This document shows positions 33,870-43,972 of a stretch of 64,000 bases of DNA, one piece after another; positions within the stretch are counted from its first letter, which is position 1; each line of letters begins with the position of its first letter. The stretch is taken from NCBI GenBank assembly GCA_022821645.1, contig JAJEDE010000007.1, positions 1-64,000 on the forward strand, in the 5' to 3' direction. The notes under the pieces were generated by a model. That model ran no database searches. It saw only the letters and a list, made by a program, of their open reading frames with translations, and was not told where the DNA came from. This stretch comes from Chloroflexota bacterium (GTDB lineage Bacteria > Chloroflexota > UBA11872). The translations under genes were made by a program, and so were the position numbers.

Positions 33870-33919
33870 GGCGAGTTCGCTCGCCGCGGTCTCGGGGGGA
33901 CGCATTCGCGTCCCCCCGA
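33870..33919 (+). terminator. Two hairpins between binding-protein and permease genes
   Basis: First hairpin: 6-bp stem with TTCG loop (33870-33885). Second: perfect 12-bp stem (33892-33903 with 33908-33919) and ATTC loop. No T-run follows the second stem. The position directly after a binding-protein gene is the usual one for a partial terminator or mRNA-stabilising structure. Confidence 0.6.
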
Positions 33920-33973
33920 AACTCTTAAGGGCATTTCCTGTAGGCTGACGCGGGCCGACAGCGACGGGGGCAA

Positions 33974-35158
33974 TTGCACAGCGCCGTGACGCGACTGCTC
34001 TATGTCCAGGGCGTTCCGATTTGGCGCAACGTGGTCGCCCTGCGCTGGGCTGTGCAGGTTGTTTCGGCGGTCGTGGTGCTCTCCACGATCACCCTGTTTC
34101 TGCTCAATGTCGCTCGCGAGATCGATGCGCGCGACATCCCCTTCGGCTTCACCTTCCTTGACCGCGCCGCCCAGATTCCAATCGGCGAAGCCGTCATTCC
34201 CTACCAGCCGTCCGATTCATATCTGTACGGATTGGTCGTGGCCGCACTCAACACGGTCAGGGCCTCGGTGCTTGGCGTCATCCTGGCGACCGCCATCGGA
34301 ATCCTGATCGGCGTGGCTCGTCTGTCGCCCAACTGGCTGCTGAGCCGTATTGCACTCGTCTACATCGAGGTCTTTCGAAACATCCCCCTCATCGTGCAGT
34401 TGCTTTTCTGGCTCACCATCGTGCTTACCCTGCCCAGGGTGGCGGAAGGCTACGTTATCGGCGACACGGTCTTCATCAACAACAGCGGCCTTTACCTTCC
34501 CTGGTTTGAGGCGCAGGACGGCTTCTGGCCGTGGGCCCTGATCACGGCGATTGGCGTGGCGCTGGCGGTCTACGCCTTCAGGCGCCTGAGTCGACGCGAA
34601 ATCGAGACTGGCCACCCGAGCTATCCGTTGCTCGCGGCTGCCGTGATCGCCATCGGACTCAGCCTCGTCGCCCTGCTGATCCTGGGGCCCCTGGCGATCG
34701 ACATCCCGCAGATCGAGGGGCGCTTCGGGCGGCTGCAGGGCGGCGCGCAACTGAGCGGCAGCTTCATGGCGCTGCTGGTTGGGCTGGTGGTCTACACCTC
34801 GGCATTCATTGCAGAAATCGTCCGAGCCGGCATCCAATCGGTCGGCAAGGGCCAGACCGAGGCGGCCCGGTCGGTCGGGCTCTCGGGAATGCTGACGCTG
34901 CGGCACGTGACCTTCCCGCAAGCGCTGCGCGTCATCATTCCGCCGCTGATCAGCCAATTTCTCAACCTGACCAAGAACTCCAGCCTGGCCGCTGCCATTG
35001 GCTACCCGGACCTAGTCAGCGTGGCCAACACGATGACGCAGATCGCGCCGGCGATCTCGCTGTTCATGATCGTGATGGTCAGCTACCTGTCCATGAGCCT
35101 GCTTTACTCGCTCATCGGCAACCTCTACAACCGCATGATCCGGTTCAAGGCCGCGTGA
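33974..35158 (+). CDS. aapQ: Amino-acid ABC transporter permease, AapQ-like
   Basis: 394 residues, eight or so hydrophobic segments, with a long extracytoplasmic insertion near residues 45-80 (REIDARDIPFGFTFLDRAAQ) typical of AapQ. The EAA-type cytoplasmic loop is QTEAARSVGLSGMLTLRHVT. The start is TTG at 33974 after GGGGG; GTG at 33986 is an alternative. It forms the membrane channel with the next gene. The insertion and the presence of a second, shorter permease distinguish it from HisM/HisQ-size permeases. Confidence 0.88.
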   Translation: MHSAVTRLLYVQGVPIWRNVVALRWAVQVVSAVVVLSTITLFLLNVAREIDARDIPFGFTFLDRAAQIPIGEAVIPYQPSDSYLYGLVVAALNTVRASVLGVILATAIGILIGVARLSPNWLLSRIALVYIEVFRNIPLIVQLLFWLTIVLTLPRVAEGYVIGDTVFINNSGLYLPWFEAQDGFWPWALITAIGVALAVYAFRRLSRREIETGHPSYPLLAAAVIAIGLSLVALLILGPLAIDIPQIEGRFGRLQGGAQLSGSFMALLVGLVVYTSAFIAEIVRAGIQSVGKGQTEAARSVGLSGMLTLRHVTFPQALRVIIPPLISQFLNLTKNSSLAAAIGYPDLVSVANTMTQIAPAISLFMIVMVSYLSMSLLYSLIGNLYNRMIRFKAA

Positions 35159-35168
35159 GGGCCCAGGC

Positions 35169-36446
35169 ATGACCGCGCGCGCCGCTCCCGCCCCGCTTCC
35201 GCCGGCCACAACCGTCGGACTTCAGGGATGGCTGCGGCAAAACCTCTTCAGTTCCAGGGGCAACAGCATTGTCACGGTCGTCCTGGCTGTGGTGCTGGTC
35301 TGGTTCGTCTTCAACCTCGGCAGCTGGGTCCTTGTGGAGGCCGACTGGACCGTCATCATCAGCCGTGTGCCGCTATACGTCGTGGGGCTGTATCCCTACG
35401 AGGGCTATTGGCGGCTCTGCATCTGCCTGCTGCTGATCAGCGTGCTGCTGGGCATGACCTGGCGGGCCTGGCCCAACGCCGCGCGACGCTTCGCCTTTGC
35501 CTTTGGCGCGATCATGCTGTTCGTCGGCGTGTTCCCGCATGAGATGGCGCCGGTCCATCGGGCCCTGTTGCTGATGAACCTCCCATTCATCGGCCTCGGC
35601 TACGTCCTGACCCCTCGTCCCGCGGAAACAAGCCCCGGTCGCCTGGAGGCGGTCGCGGGCAGTGCGCTGGCCCCGGCCCTCGAGCGCGTGGCCATCATCT
35701 CAACGTCCCGGCGCATGGTCATCGCGGCGCTTGTCGCCCTGGTGCTGATCATGATCCTGATCCTGGGAATTGCCGGAGTGCCGGGCCTCGACCCCGTCAA
35801 TCCGCAGGATCTCGGCGGTCTGATGATCAACTTGCTGCTGGCCTTCTTCGGCATCGTCTGCTCGTTGCCCATCGGCATCGGGCTAGCGCTTGGGCGGCGC
35901 AGCAGCCTGCCGATTCTCAAGGTCGCCTGCGTGATCTTCATCGAGGTTATTCGCGGCGTACCCCTGATTACGCTGCTCTTCATGTCCCGCCACATCCTCC
36001 CGCTCACGTTCCCTGAAGATCTCAACATCGACCGCGTCTACTTGGCGGGCATCACGATCACGATCTTCTCGTCCGCCTACATGGCAGAAAACGTGCGCGG
36101 CGGGATGGCGGCGGTGCAGGCGGGGCAAACGGAGGCGGCCCAGGCGCTGGGCCTGCGCGGCTGGCAGACCACGCTCCTGATCACCCTGCCGCAGGGGCTG
36201 CGCAACATCATTCCGGCCATCGTCGGCCAGTTCATCAGCCTCTTCAAGGACACCAGCCTCGTCTACTTCATCGGCATGCTGGACCTGGTGGAGATGGGCC
36301 GCGTCAGCGTTCAGGGCAACCAGGAGTTCATCGACAACGGCCGCGAGGTTTACCTCTTCATTGCCCTGGTCTTCTGGGTTTTCTGCTTCAGCATGTCGTT
36401 CATCAGCCGGCGCATCGAGGGCGCCCTCGGCGTCGGTCGGCGCTAA
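35169..36446 (+). CDS. aapM: Amino-acid ABC transporter permease, AapM-like
   Basis: 425 residues with an N-terminal group of helices and the core permease domain in the C-terminal half: LMINLLLAFFGIVCSLPIGI, KVACVIFIEVIRGVPLITLLF, the EAA loop QTEAAQALGLRGWQTTLLIT and SLFKDTSLVYFIGMLDL. It starts ten bases after the first permease. The extra N-terminal helices (about residues 30-150) are usual in AapM. Pairs with AapQ in the heterodimeric channel. Confidence 0.88.
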   Translation: MTARAAPAPLPPATTVGLQGWLRQNLFSSRGNSIVTVVLAVVLVWFVFNLGSWVLVEADWTVIISRVPLYVVGLYPYEGYWRLCICLLLISVLLGMTWRAWPNAARRFAFAFGAIMLFVGVFPHEMAPVHRALLLMNLPFIGLGYVLTPRPAETSPGRLEAVAGSALAPALERVAIISTSRRMVIAALVALVLIMILILGIAGVPGLDPVNPQDLGGLMINLLLAFFGIVCSLPIGIGLALGRRSSLPILKVACVIFIEVIRGVPLITLLFMSRHILPLTFPEDLNIDRVYLAGITITIFSSAYMAENVRGGMAAVQAGQTEAAQALGLRGWQTTLLITLPQGLRNIIPAIVGQFISLFKDTSLVYFIGMLDLVEMGRVSVQGNQEFIDNGREVYLFIALVFWVFCFSMSFISRRIEGALGVGRR

Positions 36447-36470
36447 CCCGAGCCGCGGAGGAGTACAGCC

Positions 36471-37283
<813 letters not shown>

Positions 37284-37320
37284 TCCGACGAGCGCGAGTC
37301 ACACGTAACCCCGAGCATTC

Positions 37321-38511
37321 ATGGCGTTGAAGGCGCCTAGTTCGATAGACACCAGCCGCCTCTCCATCTGGGCCGCCAGGCTGGTTGTACTGACAGCCTT
37401 CTTTGATCTGTTTGTGCAGTTTCCGACCATTGCACCCCACGCCCGGAGTCTTGGAGCTACCACGATCCTGGTCGGCGTAGTCGTCGCGGCCTACTCCGTC
37501 ACGAACTTGTTTGGGAACCTGGGGGCCGGATTTGTTCTTGACCGATGGGGCCGTCGCCGCCCCATGATTCTCGGCTTGGCGATTACGGCCATCGCCGTCG
37601 TCAGCTACGCCTTTGTCAACTCGCCCGAGCAGCTGCTTGTCGCCCGTGCCGTACACGGCATCGGGGCTGCCGCGCTCACGCCTGGAGCCTTCGCAATCCT
37701 TGGCGACCGGGTTGCTTCCGATCAGCGAGGCCGGGCTATGGGACTCGCCGGCGCTCTGATTGCCATCCCGGCCATGATCGGCCCCCCCGTCGCGGGTATT
37801 CTCCGGGACGCTTGGGGCGCTGATGCGGTCTTCTTCGTCGACGCCGCCTTCGTCGTCTTCACGCTCGTCGTGTTCGTGACCGTCACTCGCGAAACCCCAC
37901 GAACCGCCTCATCGCGCACTGCCAGCGCCGGTCTCAGCGCGTTGCTGACCAGCCGCGTCCTTTGGTCAGGATACGCCGCCCAGTTCGCCATTACCGTTGG
38001 CGTTGGCGTGCTCGTGGCGCACTTGCCACTCGTTCTCGAGAACCAGGGCGAAACCGCGGCCCGCGCCGGCTACAGCTTTGCGATCTACGCCCTCGTGTCA
38101 ATGCTCGTGATGGCGAGTCCGGTTGGCGGCGCTAGTGACCAGTTTGGACGATTTGTCCCCTTGCTCATCGGACTCCTGGGCGTTGCAGCCGGCCTGGGTG
38201 TCGTGGGATTGGCCAATGGCTACGGTGGGATCGCGGCGGGCATGGCCGTGTTCGGCCTCGGCTACGGGCTGGTATTCCCTGCGGCTACCGCTCTGGTCGT
38301 TGAAGCCGCAGGCCCCAAACGCCGCGGCATGGCGTTCGGAATCTTCTACGCCGTGTATTCGCTGGGCGTCGCGGTCGGGTCGGCCGGCAGCGGGCGCCTG
38401 GCCAGCTTCTACGACGACTCGATTGGCCTGCCGTTCCTCGCGGCCGCTGTCGTCGTGCTGGCTGCCGTGCCGATCACCTGGTCGATCAAACGTCAAGCAG
38501 CGGGAGAATAG
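37321..38511 (+). CDS. MFS transporter (396 aa)
   Basis: A 12-helix drug/solute:H+ antiporter-like MFS protein. GAGFVLDRWGRRRPMILGLA is motif A, RAVHGIGAAALTPGAFAILG resembles the helix-4 region, and GPPVAGILRDAWGADAVFFVD is a motif C-like stretch. The first helices are followed by the LVVLTAFFDLFVQFPTIAPHA segment. Substrate is unknown. It lies 37 bases after aapP in the same direction; a separate promoter cannot be ruled out. Confidence 0.8.
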   Translation: MALKAPSSIDTSRLSIWAARLVVLTAFFDLFVQFPTIAPHARSLGATTILVGVVVAAYSVTNLFGNLGAGFVLDRWGRRRPMILGLAITAIAVVSYAFVNSPEQLLVARAVHGIGAAALTPGAFAILGDRVASDQRGRAMGLAGALIAIPAMIGPPVAGILRDAWGADAVFFVDAAFVVFTLVVFVTVTRETPRTASSRTASAGLSALLTSRVLWSGYAAQFAITVGVGVLVAHLPLVLENQGETAARAGYSFAIYALVSMLVMASPVGGASDQFGRFVPLLIGLLGVAAGLGVVGLANGYGGIAAGMAVFGLGYGLVFPAATALVVEAAGPKRRGMAFGIFYAVYSLGVAVGSAGSGRLASFYDDSIGLPFLAAAVVVLAAVPITWSIKRQAAGE

Positions 38512-38546
38512 ATACACGGACCCCCGCCGCCAGTACGAGCCGTCGC

Positions 38547-39419
38547 CTACGCATACCAGGGGAGCATCGGCTCGACGGCCAGGACCAGGAATATCAAGGC
38601 CAGGTACAGCAGGGAGAACTTGTAGGCGCTCAGCGTCTGTCCGGCGGTCGCGCCGTTGCCCAGGGGCCATGACGCGCGCAGCCAATAGACGCTCAACAGG
38701 GTTCCGACGGCGGCAAACGTAAGGCCGCCGTAGCCAGCCGCCACAGGCAGCCACACCAGCCCAGTCAGCAGCACGACGTACAGCAGGACCTGCACGGCAG
38801 TGTCCCTCGGACTCGCGACGGCGCCGAGCATGGGAATGCCGACGGCGGCGTAGTCATTGCGCAGCAATAGCGAGAGCGTCCAGAAGTGCGGCGGCGTCCA
38901 GAAAAAGATGAACGCGAACATGTACAGGCCAACGGGATCGACCTGACCCGTCACGGCGGCCGCCCCGATCAGCGGAGGAAAGGCGCCGGCCGCGCCCCCG
39001 ATCACGATGTTGTTCCAGGAGCGGCGCTTCAGCACTACCGTGTACACCAGCACGTAGACCGCGGCCGCGGACAGCGTGAGCAGCGCAGCCAGCAGATTGG
39101 TGGTAACTGCCAGGCCCACGACGGCGGCAGCTACGAGGATGAGGCCCGCGGCGATGACTGCGACCGCGCTGACTTGCCGCGACGCCACCGCGCGTGCTCG
39201 GGTCCGGCGCATCCCGGCGTCGATATCGGCTTCCAGGCCCTGGTTGATGAGATTGGACCCGGCGGCCGCGACCGTCACGGCCACGATCACCGCAAACATC
39301 GTTGGGGGATCCGGCTGACCGCCGGCGGCCTTCCATACGCCGGCAGCCGCCACGAAGACGACCAGCAAAACGATTCGCGGTTTCGCCAGCGGAAACAGGT
39401 AGCGGGCCAGTGCTGCCAT
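38547..39419 (-). CDS. ctaB: Protoheme IX farnesyltransferase
   Basis: 290 residues of the UbiA prenyltransferase superfamily: PLAKPRIVLLVVFVAAAGVW, the Asp-rich site NLINQGLEADIDAGMRRTRARA, and the second Asp motif FFWTPPHFWTLSLLLRNDYAAVG with multiple membrane helices. CtaB converts haem B to haem O in the membrane as the first step of haem A synthesis. The ATG at 39419 overlaps the ctaA stop, so the genes are coupled. Confidence 0.92.
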   Translation of the reverse strand: MAALARYLFPLAKPRIVLLVVFVAAAGVWKAAGGQPDPPTMFAVIVAVTVAAAGSNLINQGLEADIDAGMRRTRARAVASRQVSAVAVIAAGLILVAAAVVGLAVTTNLLAALLTLSAAAVYVLVYTVVLKRRSWNNIVIGGAAGAFPPLIGAAAVTGQVDPVGLYMFAFIFFWTPPHFWTLSLLLRNDYAAVGIPMLGAVASPRDTAVQVLLYVVLLTGLVWLPVAAGYGGLTFAAVGTLLSVYWLRASWPLGNGATAGQTLSAYKFSLLYLALIFLVLAVEPMLPWYA

Positions 39420-40306
39420 CAGCTGCTTCGGTGCTTCAGCGCCAGGCTGAAGTGGATGACGATGACTCCCCAAAGCAACGCTGCCAGTGTCAGGTGCAAG
39501 ACCCGCAACTCCGGATACAAGCCGATGGCCTTGGACGCGACGCCAATGCCAATCTGCGTGGAAACCAAGAGCACAGCGCCATAGCTGAGCAGCGCGGCCA
39601 TGCGCGAACCGCCGCGCTTCCAGACCTGCCAGGCTGTGACGTAGATAGTCAGCGCAAGCGCCGACGCGGCAATGCGGTGCAGCATGTGAAGGCTCAGGGC
39701 CTCCATGCCAACGTTGCCGTCGCAGAAGGGCAGGGTCGGGCAGCTGGCGCTCGCATTCCTTCCCACGGTGACGCCTCCAAGCAACACCACAAACGCGGTC
39801 GCCACCAGCACGGCCCGCGTTCGGCGTACGCCCGGGAGTTCCACCCCTGGAACGTCCAGGGCTCGCAGCGCGCCCCCGGTGAGCAGGGCCAGCGTTAGAA
39901 GTGAGAACGTGAGGTGAGCGAGTCGAACCATGCCGTCAAGATGGGTGAGGACCGTGATGCCGCCCAGCACTGCCTGGATCAGGATCACCACCAGCGCGAC
40001 TCCGATGAGCCGGGCGGTGAAACGGTCAGCGGCCCGTCCGCGCCACGCATACCACGCGGCCACGACCACGGCGAGCATGGTCACCCCCGCGTAGACGCGG
40101 TGGCCGAATTCGATGGCGGTGGCACCCTCCAATTCGGGAACCACCACGCCCTCGCAGAGCGGCCAGTCGGGGCAGCCCAGCCCCGATCCCGAGACCCGTA
40201 CCCACGACCCGTAGGCAATCAAGCCAATGGTGAGGAGCGCCGAGGCGGCGGCCCACTGGCCGGCGCGGCGCACGTGTAATGCGCGGGTTGGGCGGGACGA
40301 GGTCAA
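39419..40306 (-). CDS. ctaA: Haem A synthase
   Basis: 295 residues with eight helices in two four-helix halves. GSWVRVSGSGLGCPDWPLCEG, EFGHRVYAGVTMLAVVV and LTHLDGMVRLAHLTFSLLTL carry haem-ligating histidines of the first half; NASASCPTLPFCDGNVGMEA and HMLHRIAASALAL of the second. A cysteine pair is present in each half. The TTG start at 40306 has GAGGA six bases upstream, giving the usual length; the longer frame into the next gene is less likely. CtaA oxidises haem O to haem A for an aa3-type oxidase. Confidence 0.9.
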   Translation of the reverse strand: MTSSRPTRALHVRRAGQWAAASALLTIGLIAYGSWVRVSGSGLGCPDWPLCEGVVVPELEGATAIEFGHRVYAGVTMLAVVVAAWYAWRGRAADRFTARLIGVALVVILIQAVLGGITVLTHLDGMVRLAHLTFSLLTLALLTGGALRALDVPGVELPGVRRTRAVLVATAFVVLLGGVTVGRNASASCPTLPFCDGNVGMEALSLHMLHRIAASALALTIYVTAWQVWKRGGSRMAALLSYGAVLLVSTQIGIGVASKAIGLYPELRVLHLTLAALLWGVIVIHFSLALKHRSS

Positions 40307-40320
40307 GGGATTCCTCGGCT

Positions 40321-40521
40321 CTAACCGGCGTTGAGTGACATTACGACCAGTGTGATGAGGAGCAACGCCGGAAGCAGTGTCCAAACCACTTCGGCTGGCC
40401 GCCCGCCAACCACGCTGCGCGCCGCCAGCGGCTGTATGCGTATCCGCAGCGCCGTCACGATGATGGTGGCTTCGACGAGCACCAGCGAACCCACGACGAG
40501 CCAAAACCCTAGAGTGGTCAT
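40321..40521 (-). CDS. 66-residue protein resembling the Cox2 membrane hairpin
   Basis: Two membrane helices: GFWLVVGSLVLVEATIIVTAL and VVWTLLPALLLITLVVMSL, joined by a positively charged loop ending GGRPAEVVWTLLPA. The latter resembles the start of the second helix of cytochrome c oxidase subunit II (xxEIxWTxxPxxIL), but the CuA domain is absent. It lies 14 bases upstream of ctaA, in the same direction. It could be a small oxidase-assembly or oxidase subunit, or simply a membrane hairpin of unknown role. Confidence 0.5.
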   Translation of the reverse strand: MTTLGFWLVVGSLVLVEATIIVTALRIRIQPLAARSVVGGRPAEVVWTLLPALLLITLVVMSLNAG

Positions 40522-40643
40522 ACCGGCAAGAGTAGCGAGCCGCCGCCGTTCATGCGTCGCACGGGCGGCAATTGCCGGCTGGCGAAGCCGGCCGGATGTC
40601 GGCAGGTTAATGTCGAGTCTCCAAGCGACGTCGGGCAACTCGT

Positions 40644-41120
40644 CTACCACCGGTCCGGTAGCTGATCGATCGTCCGGAGACTTTCGCGCAGGCGCTCCGC
40701 GTAGCGTCGCCGCTCGGCATTGTCCGCCCGCCGGAAACGCGAGCCGCGCCACTTGCGCCCACGGTGGCACGGAACTACGTGCGTGTGCAGGTGCCAGACG
40801 TCCTGCCCGCCGGCCGGCTCATTGTTCTGGCGGATGGTCACGCCGTCACACGGATATCCATGGCGCATGGCGACGGCGACTCGGCGAACGACTCGGGCGA
40901 TTCGGCCCTCCAGTTCGTCGGGAAGCGTATAGATGTTCTCGACGTGAGCCACCGGGATCACGAGTGCGTGTCCAGGGAAGTCCGGGTCCCAGTGCAGACT
41001 GATCCGCACCAGCACATGCTCATCACGCTAGGCCGTGAACTCGCTCTGCGACCCGGCCGCGACCGCACAGAACGGGCAGTCGTAATCGGGCGGCGCGTGG
41101 GACGCAATCGGAATGGCCAA
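40644..41120 (-). pseudogene. HIT-family hydrolase gene interrupted by an amber codon
   Basis: The normal HIT N-terminus is present upstream: YDCPFCAVAAGSQSEFTA with a CxxC pair, then TAG at 41028-41030, then RDEHVLVRISLHWDPDFPGH and the catalytic triad block QDVWHLHTHVVP. Without the stop this would be a complete protein of about 158 residues starting at TTG 41120. HIT proteins hydrolyse nucleotide phosphoramidates or similar. Translation could restart at GTG 41015 to give 123 residues without the zinc motif. The single stop could be a recent mutation or a sequencing error. Confidence 0.75.
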
Positions 41121-41272
41121 TGAACCTGTCTTGTTTAGAACTCTCAGACTCGAGCCTACACAGCGTGAGCCAGTGGCCCTTGCGAGCAGTCGTTGAGGGC
41201 GTGCGGCTAATCTGGCTTGGACACTGACCGAAGAGGCGGGCGCCGTGGCGGACCTACGATGGCAGCGAATCG

Positions 41273-42151
41273 ATGACGACTCAGTCTGAGCGTCTGCACG
41301 GCAGCAAGCCGCTGGATCGCGCGTCGCTCGTGAGCGACTTCTCCCGCCTCGGCGTCCGTCGCGGCGGCCTACTCATGGTTCACAGCTCCCTGCGAAGCCT
41401 GGGACATGTTGCCGGCGGAGCACGCACGGTGGTGGATGCGCTACTAGATGCGCTCGGGCCCGAGGGAACCTTGGTGGTTCCCACGTTCACCTACCCGATC
41501 GCCCGCGAGCCCGGCTTCGTATTTGATCCGCTCCGCACGCCGTCGCTCATGGGTGCGATTTCGGACGCTGCCCGGCGGCACCCTCAGGCGCAACGCAGCA
41601 TTCACCTCCAGCACAGCGTTGCCGCCATCGGTCCGCTTGCCGAGACCATCGTGACCGCCGGCGGCGAATCGTCCTGGGACATCGATAGCCCCATGCGGCA
41701 GATTCGCGACCGCAACGGCCGATACCTCCTGCTCGGCGTCCCCTACCAGAACCTCACCGCCGTTCATGTCTGCGAGGTTGAATTGCAGGTGCCCTATCGC
41801 AAGCCGGTTCGGATCGAGACCAGAATGCGCTGCGCCGACGGCTCGCTCGCGCCGCTTGTCAGCGTTGGCTGCCCGCCGCTGCCCGGGCACCCGGGCAGCG
41901 ACTTCAACCGGCTCGGTCAGCGCATGGAAGACGCTGGCCTTGTACGCATCGGCGAGGTCGGCAACGCGATCGCCCGTCTCCTCGGCGGCCACGACCTGAC
42001 GCGTATGGCGCGAGAACTCTTCGAAGAAGACGTCAACGGATTCCTTCGGCAGGAGGGAGCGGTCACCCGGCTCACCTACGGTCACACCATCGAAACTCAC
42101 CGTGGTGAGCATTGCGTCGCCGATCCATCCCGGATGTATCGCGCGTCGTAA
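41273..42151 (+). CDS. Aminoglycoside N(3)-acetyltransferase-family protein (292 aa)
   Basis: DFSRLGVRRGGLLMVHSSLRS, GPEGTLVVPTFTY, RRHPQAQRSIHLQHSVAAIG, RYLLLGVPYQNLTAVHVCEV and HTIETHR match the AAC(3)/YokD-like antibiotic N-acetyltransferase family at full length. Members acetylate aminoglycosides using acetyl-CoA or have unknown substrates; chromosomal genes such as this often are not resistance genes. It is monocistronic. I infer the fold, not the drug specificity. Confidence 0.85.
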   Translation: MTTQSERLHGSKPLDRASLVSDFSRLGVRRGGLLMVHSSLRSLGHVAGGARTVVDALLDALGPEGTLVVPTFTYPIAREPGFVFDPLRTPSLMGAISDAARRHPQAQRSIHLQHSVAAIGPLAETIVTAGGESSWDIDSPMRQIRDRNGRYLLLGVPYQNLTAVHVCEVELQVPYRKPVRIETRMRCADGSLAPLVSVGCPPLPGHPGSDFNRLGQRMEDAGLVRIGEVGNAIARLLGGHDLTRMARELFEEDVNGFLRQEGAVTRLTYGHTIETHRGEHCVADPSRMYRAS

Positions 42152-42472
42152 CACGATTAACCTGCCCGATGCCCTACCAGACGTAGGCGTCACTCCGTAC
42201 AACAGGCGGTAGCCAATCATTCACGTCCTGATCGTCAGGCGTGACTGTTCGGGCTGCGCGAACGCTTCTAGAAGACTCGCTTCGAGGAAGGCGCCGCTGC
42301 GGGCGTCGAAGCCAGCCGGGAGGCGGAGAGGCCGCTAGATGCGACCGGCGACCCGGAAGCGCCCATCCAGAGCCGGGCACTTCATGGTCGACGTCGAACC
42401 CGGCTAGCCCTCCGACACCAAGCGGACGCGGGGGCTCGATGCCCCGCACCCACGGTCAACAGCGAGGTCTGG
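42152..42472. other. Intergenic region, no supported feature
   Basis: About 320 bases between the acetyltransferase and the convergent flotillin gene. A short inverted repeat GGGGC-TCGAT-GCCCC near 42429-42445 may be part of a flotillin terminator. No gene is convincing. Confidence 0.4.
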
Positions 42473-43927
42473 CTATTTCTCGTCTTCGGGCGTCGTTTCG
42501 TCCTGCTCGACCGCGCCATTCTGCGCCGACTCGTCGGACACGATGCCTGGCAGGTTCTTCAGTGAGCTGATCAGATCGACGCCCGTCAGCGACTGCACAA
42601 GCGCGGGAAGCTGCGCGATTGTGGACGAAACGTCCTGCGTGACTTTGCTGGCCCCTGCGCCCGAATTGCCGTCCCCGCCGTTGCTGATGACCACAATGCT
42701 GTCGGTCTTGGCCAGCGGTTCCGCGACCGCTCCCGCGACATCCGGTAGCGAGTCGAACAACTGCTGGATCATGGCTGCCTGGCCGTACTCCTTCCAGGCA
42801 TCGGCCTTCTTGTTCATTGCCTGGGCTTCGGCGAGACCCTGGGCTCGAATGGCGTCGGCTTCGGCCTCACCACGCGCCCTGATGGCGTCGGCGTCCGCCT
42901 GGCCGCGCAACCTGATCGACTCCGCGCCTGCCTGGGCCTCGGCGATGATCCGGCTGCGTTCGCCTTCGGCGACCGTTTCCAGCTTGTAGCGCTCGGCTTC
43001 CGACTCGACCCTGATGCGCCGCCGGTTCCCTTCGGCGATCAGTTCCAACTGGTCGCGTTCGGCCTCGGCCGGCCGACGGATCGTGGCATCCAGTTCACGC
43101 TCCCGGCGAATGATCTCCTGCTGCTGGACTTCAATCTGCTTCTGGCGTTCGACAACCTCAATCTGCAGTTCCTCACCGCGGATCTGCTGTCGGGTCTTCG
43201 CTTCCTGGAGTGCGTACGCCAGCTCGGCCTCGGCGGTACGGGCGTTGACCTGCTGGTCGTACGCGGCTTTCTGGGTCTGGAAATCGCGCTCGGACTCGGC
43301 GATTGCCGTGTCGGCCTCGAATCGGGCGGCCTGACGTTGCTGGTCAGCGGAGGCTTCCTTGATGCCGGCATCACGCTCGGCCTGGGCCTCGCCAATAGCC
43401 GCATCCCGCTTCACTTCCGCCGTCCTACGTACGCCCAGGGCCTCGAGATAGCCCTGCTCATCCTGGATATCGCGGATCGAGAAGCTGACGATCTCCAACC
43501 CCATGTTGGTCATGTCGGTCGCCGCGACGTCCCGAACCTGCTCCGCAAACGCCACACGGTCGCGGTAAATGTCCTCGACCGTCATCGTGCCCAGGATGGC
43601 GCGTTGCTGACCTTCGAGGGTTTGCAGGGCGACTTCGGCGATTTGTGTCGCGGTCTTGCCCAAGAACTGCTCGGCAGCGGTGCGAATGGCTTCCTCGCTG
43701 CGCCCAACTTTCACCTGAGCCACACCGTCAACGGAAACCGAGACGCCTTCCTTGGTGTAGACCCTGGCAGTGTTGACTTGGAGGGTCATTACCTCCAGCG
43801 AGATGATTTGCGCTTTCTGCAAGATCGGCAGCACGAACATCCGGCCGCCGACTTTCAGTTTGGGCTGAACACTTCCGCCTGAGACGATCAGCGCGTGATT
43901 GGGGCCTACTGTGTGGAAGCCAGCCAT
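42473..43927 (-). CDS. floT: Flotillin-like membrane scaffold protein
   Basis: 484 residues. An N-terminal SPFH/PHB domain (VGPNHALIVSGG, QVNTARVYTKEGVSVSVDGVAQVK) is followed from about residue 180 by a long Glu/Ala/Arg-rich coil with repeats such as IRARGEAEADAIRAQGLAEA, and a C-terminal tail PEDEK. Flotillins organise lipid domains in the membrane. The N-terminus has no clear transmembrane helix, so hairpin or lipid insertion is likely. Upstream by 45 bases is the NfeD gene; this pairing is standard. Start chosen at the family N-terminus. Confidence 0.9.
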   Translation of the reverse strand: MAGFHTVGPNHALIVSGGSVQPKLKVGGRMFVLPILQKAQIISLEVMTLQVNTARVYTKEGVSVSVDGVAQVKVGRSEEAIRTAAEQFLGKTATQIAEVALQTLEGQQRAILGTMTVEDIYRDRVAFAEQVRDVAATDMTNMGLEIVSFSIRDIQDEQGYLEALGVRRTAEVKRDAAIGEAQAERDAGIKEASADQQRQAARFEADTAIAESERDFQTQKAAYDQQVNARTAEAELAYALQEAKTRQQIRGEELQIEVVERQKQIEVQQQEIIRRERELDATIRRPAEAERDQLELIAEGNRRRIRVESEAERYKLETVAEGERSRIIAEAQAGAESIRLRGQADADAIRARGEAEADAIRAQGLAEAQAMNKKADAWKEYGQAAMIQQLFDSLPDVAGAVAEPLAKTDSIVVISNGGDGNSGAGASKVTQDVSSTIAQLPALVQSLTGVDLISSLKNLPGIVSDESAQNGAVEQDETTPEDEK

Positions 43928-43972
43928 GGGTCTTCTCCAGTTCCAGTATTCTCGGCTTTGATTATGCCCGAC

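Noticed and set aside
42174-42449. 91-codon minus-strand frame downstream of the acetyltransferase
   Set aside because: Proline-, glycine- and arginine-rich translation with no family likeness and no initiation site.
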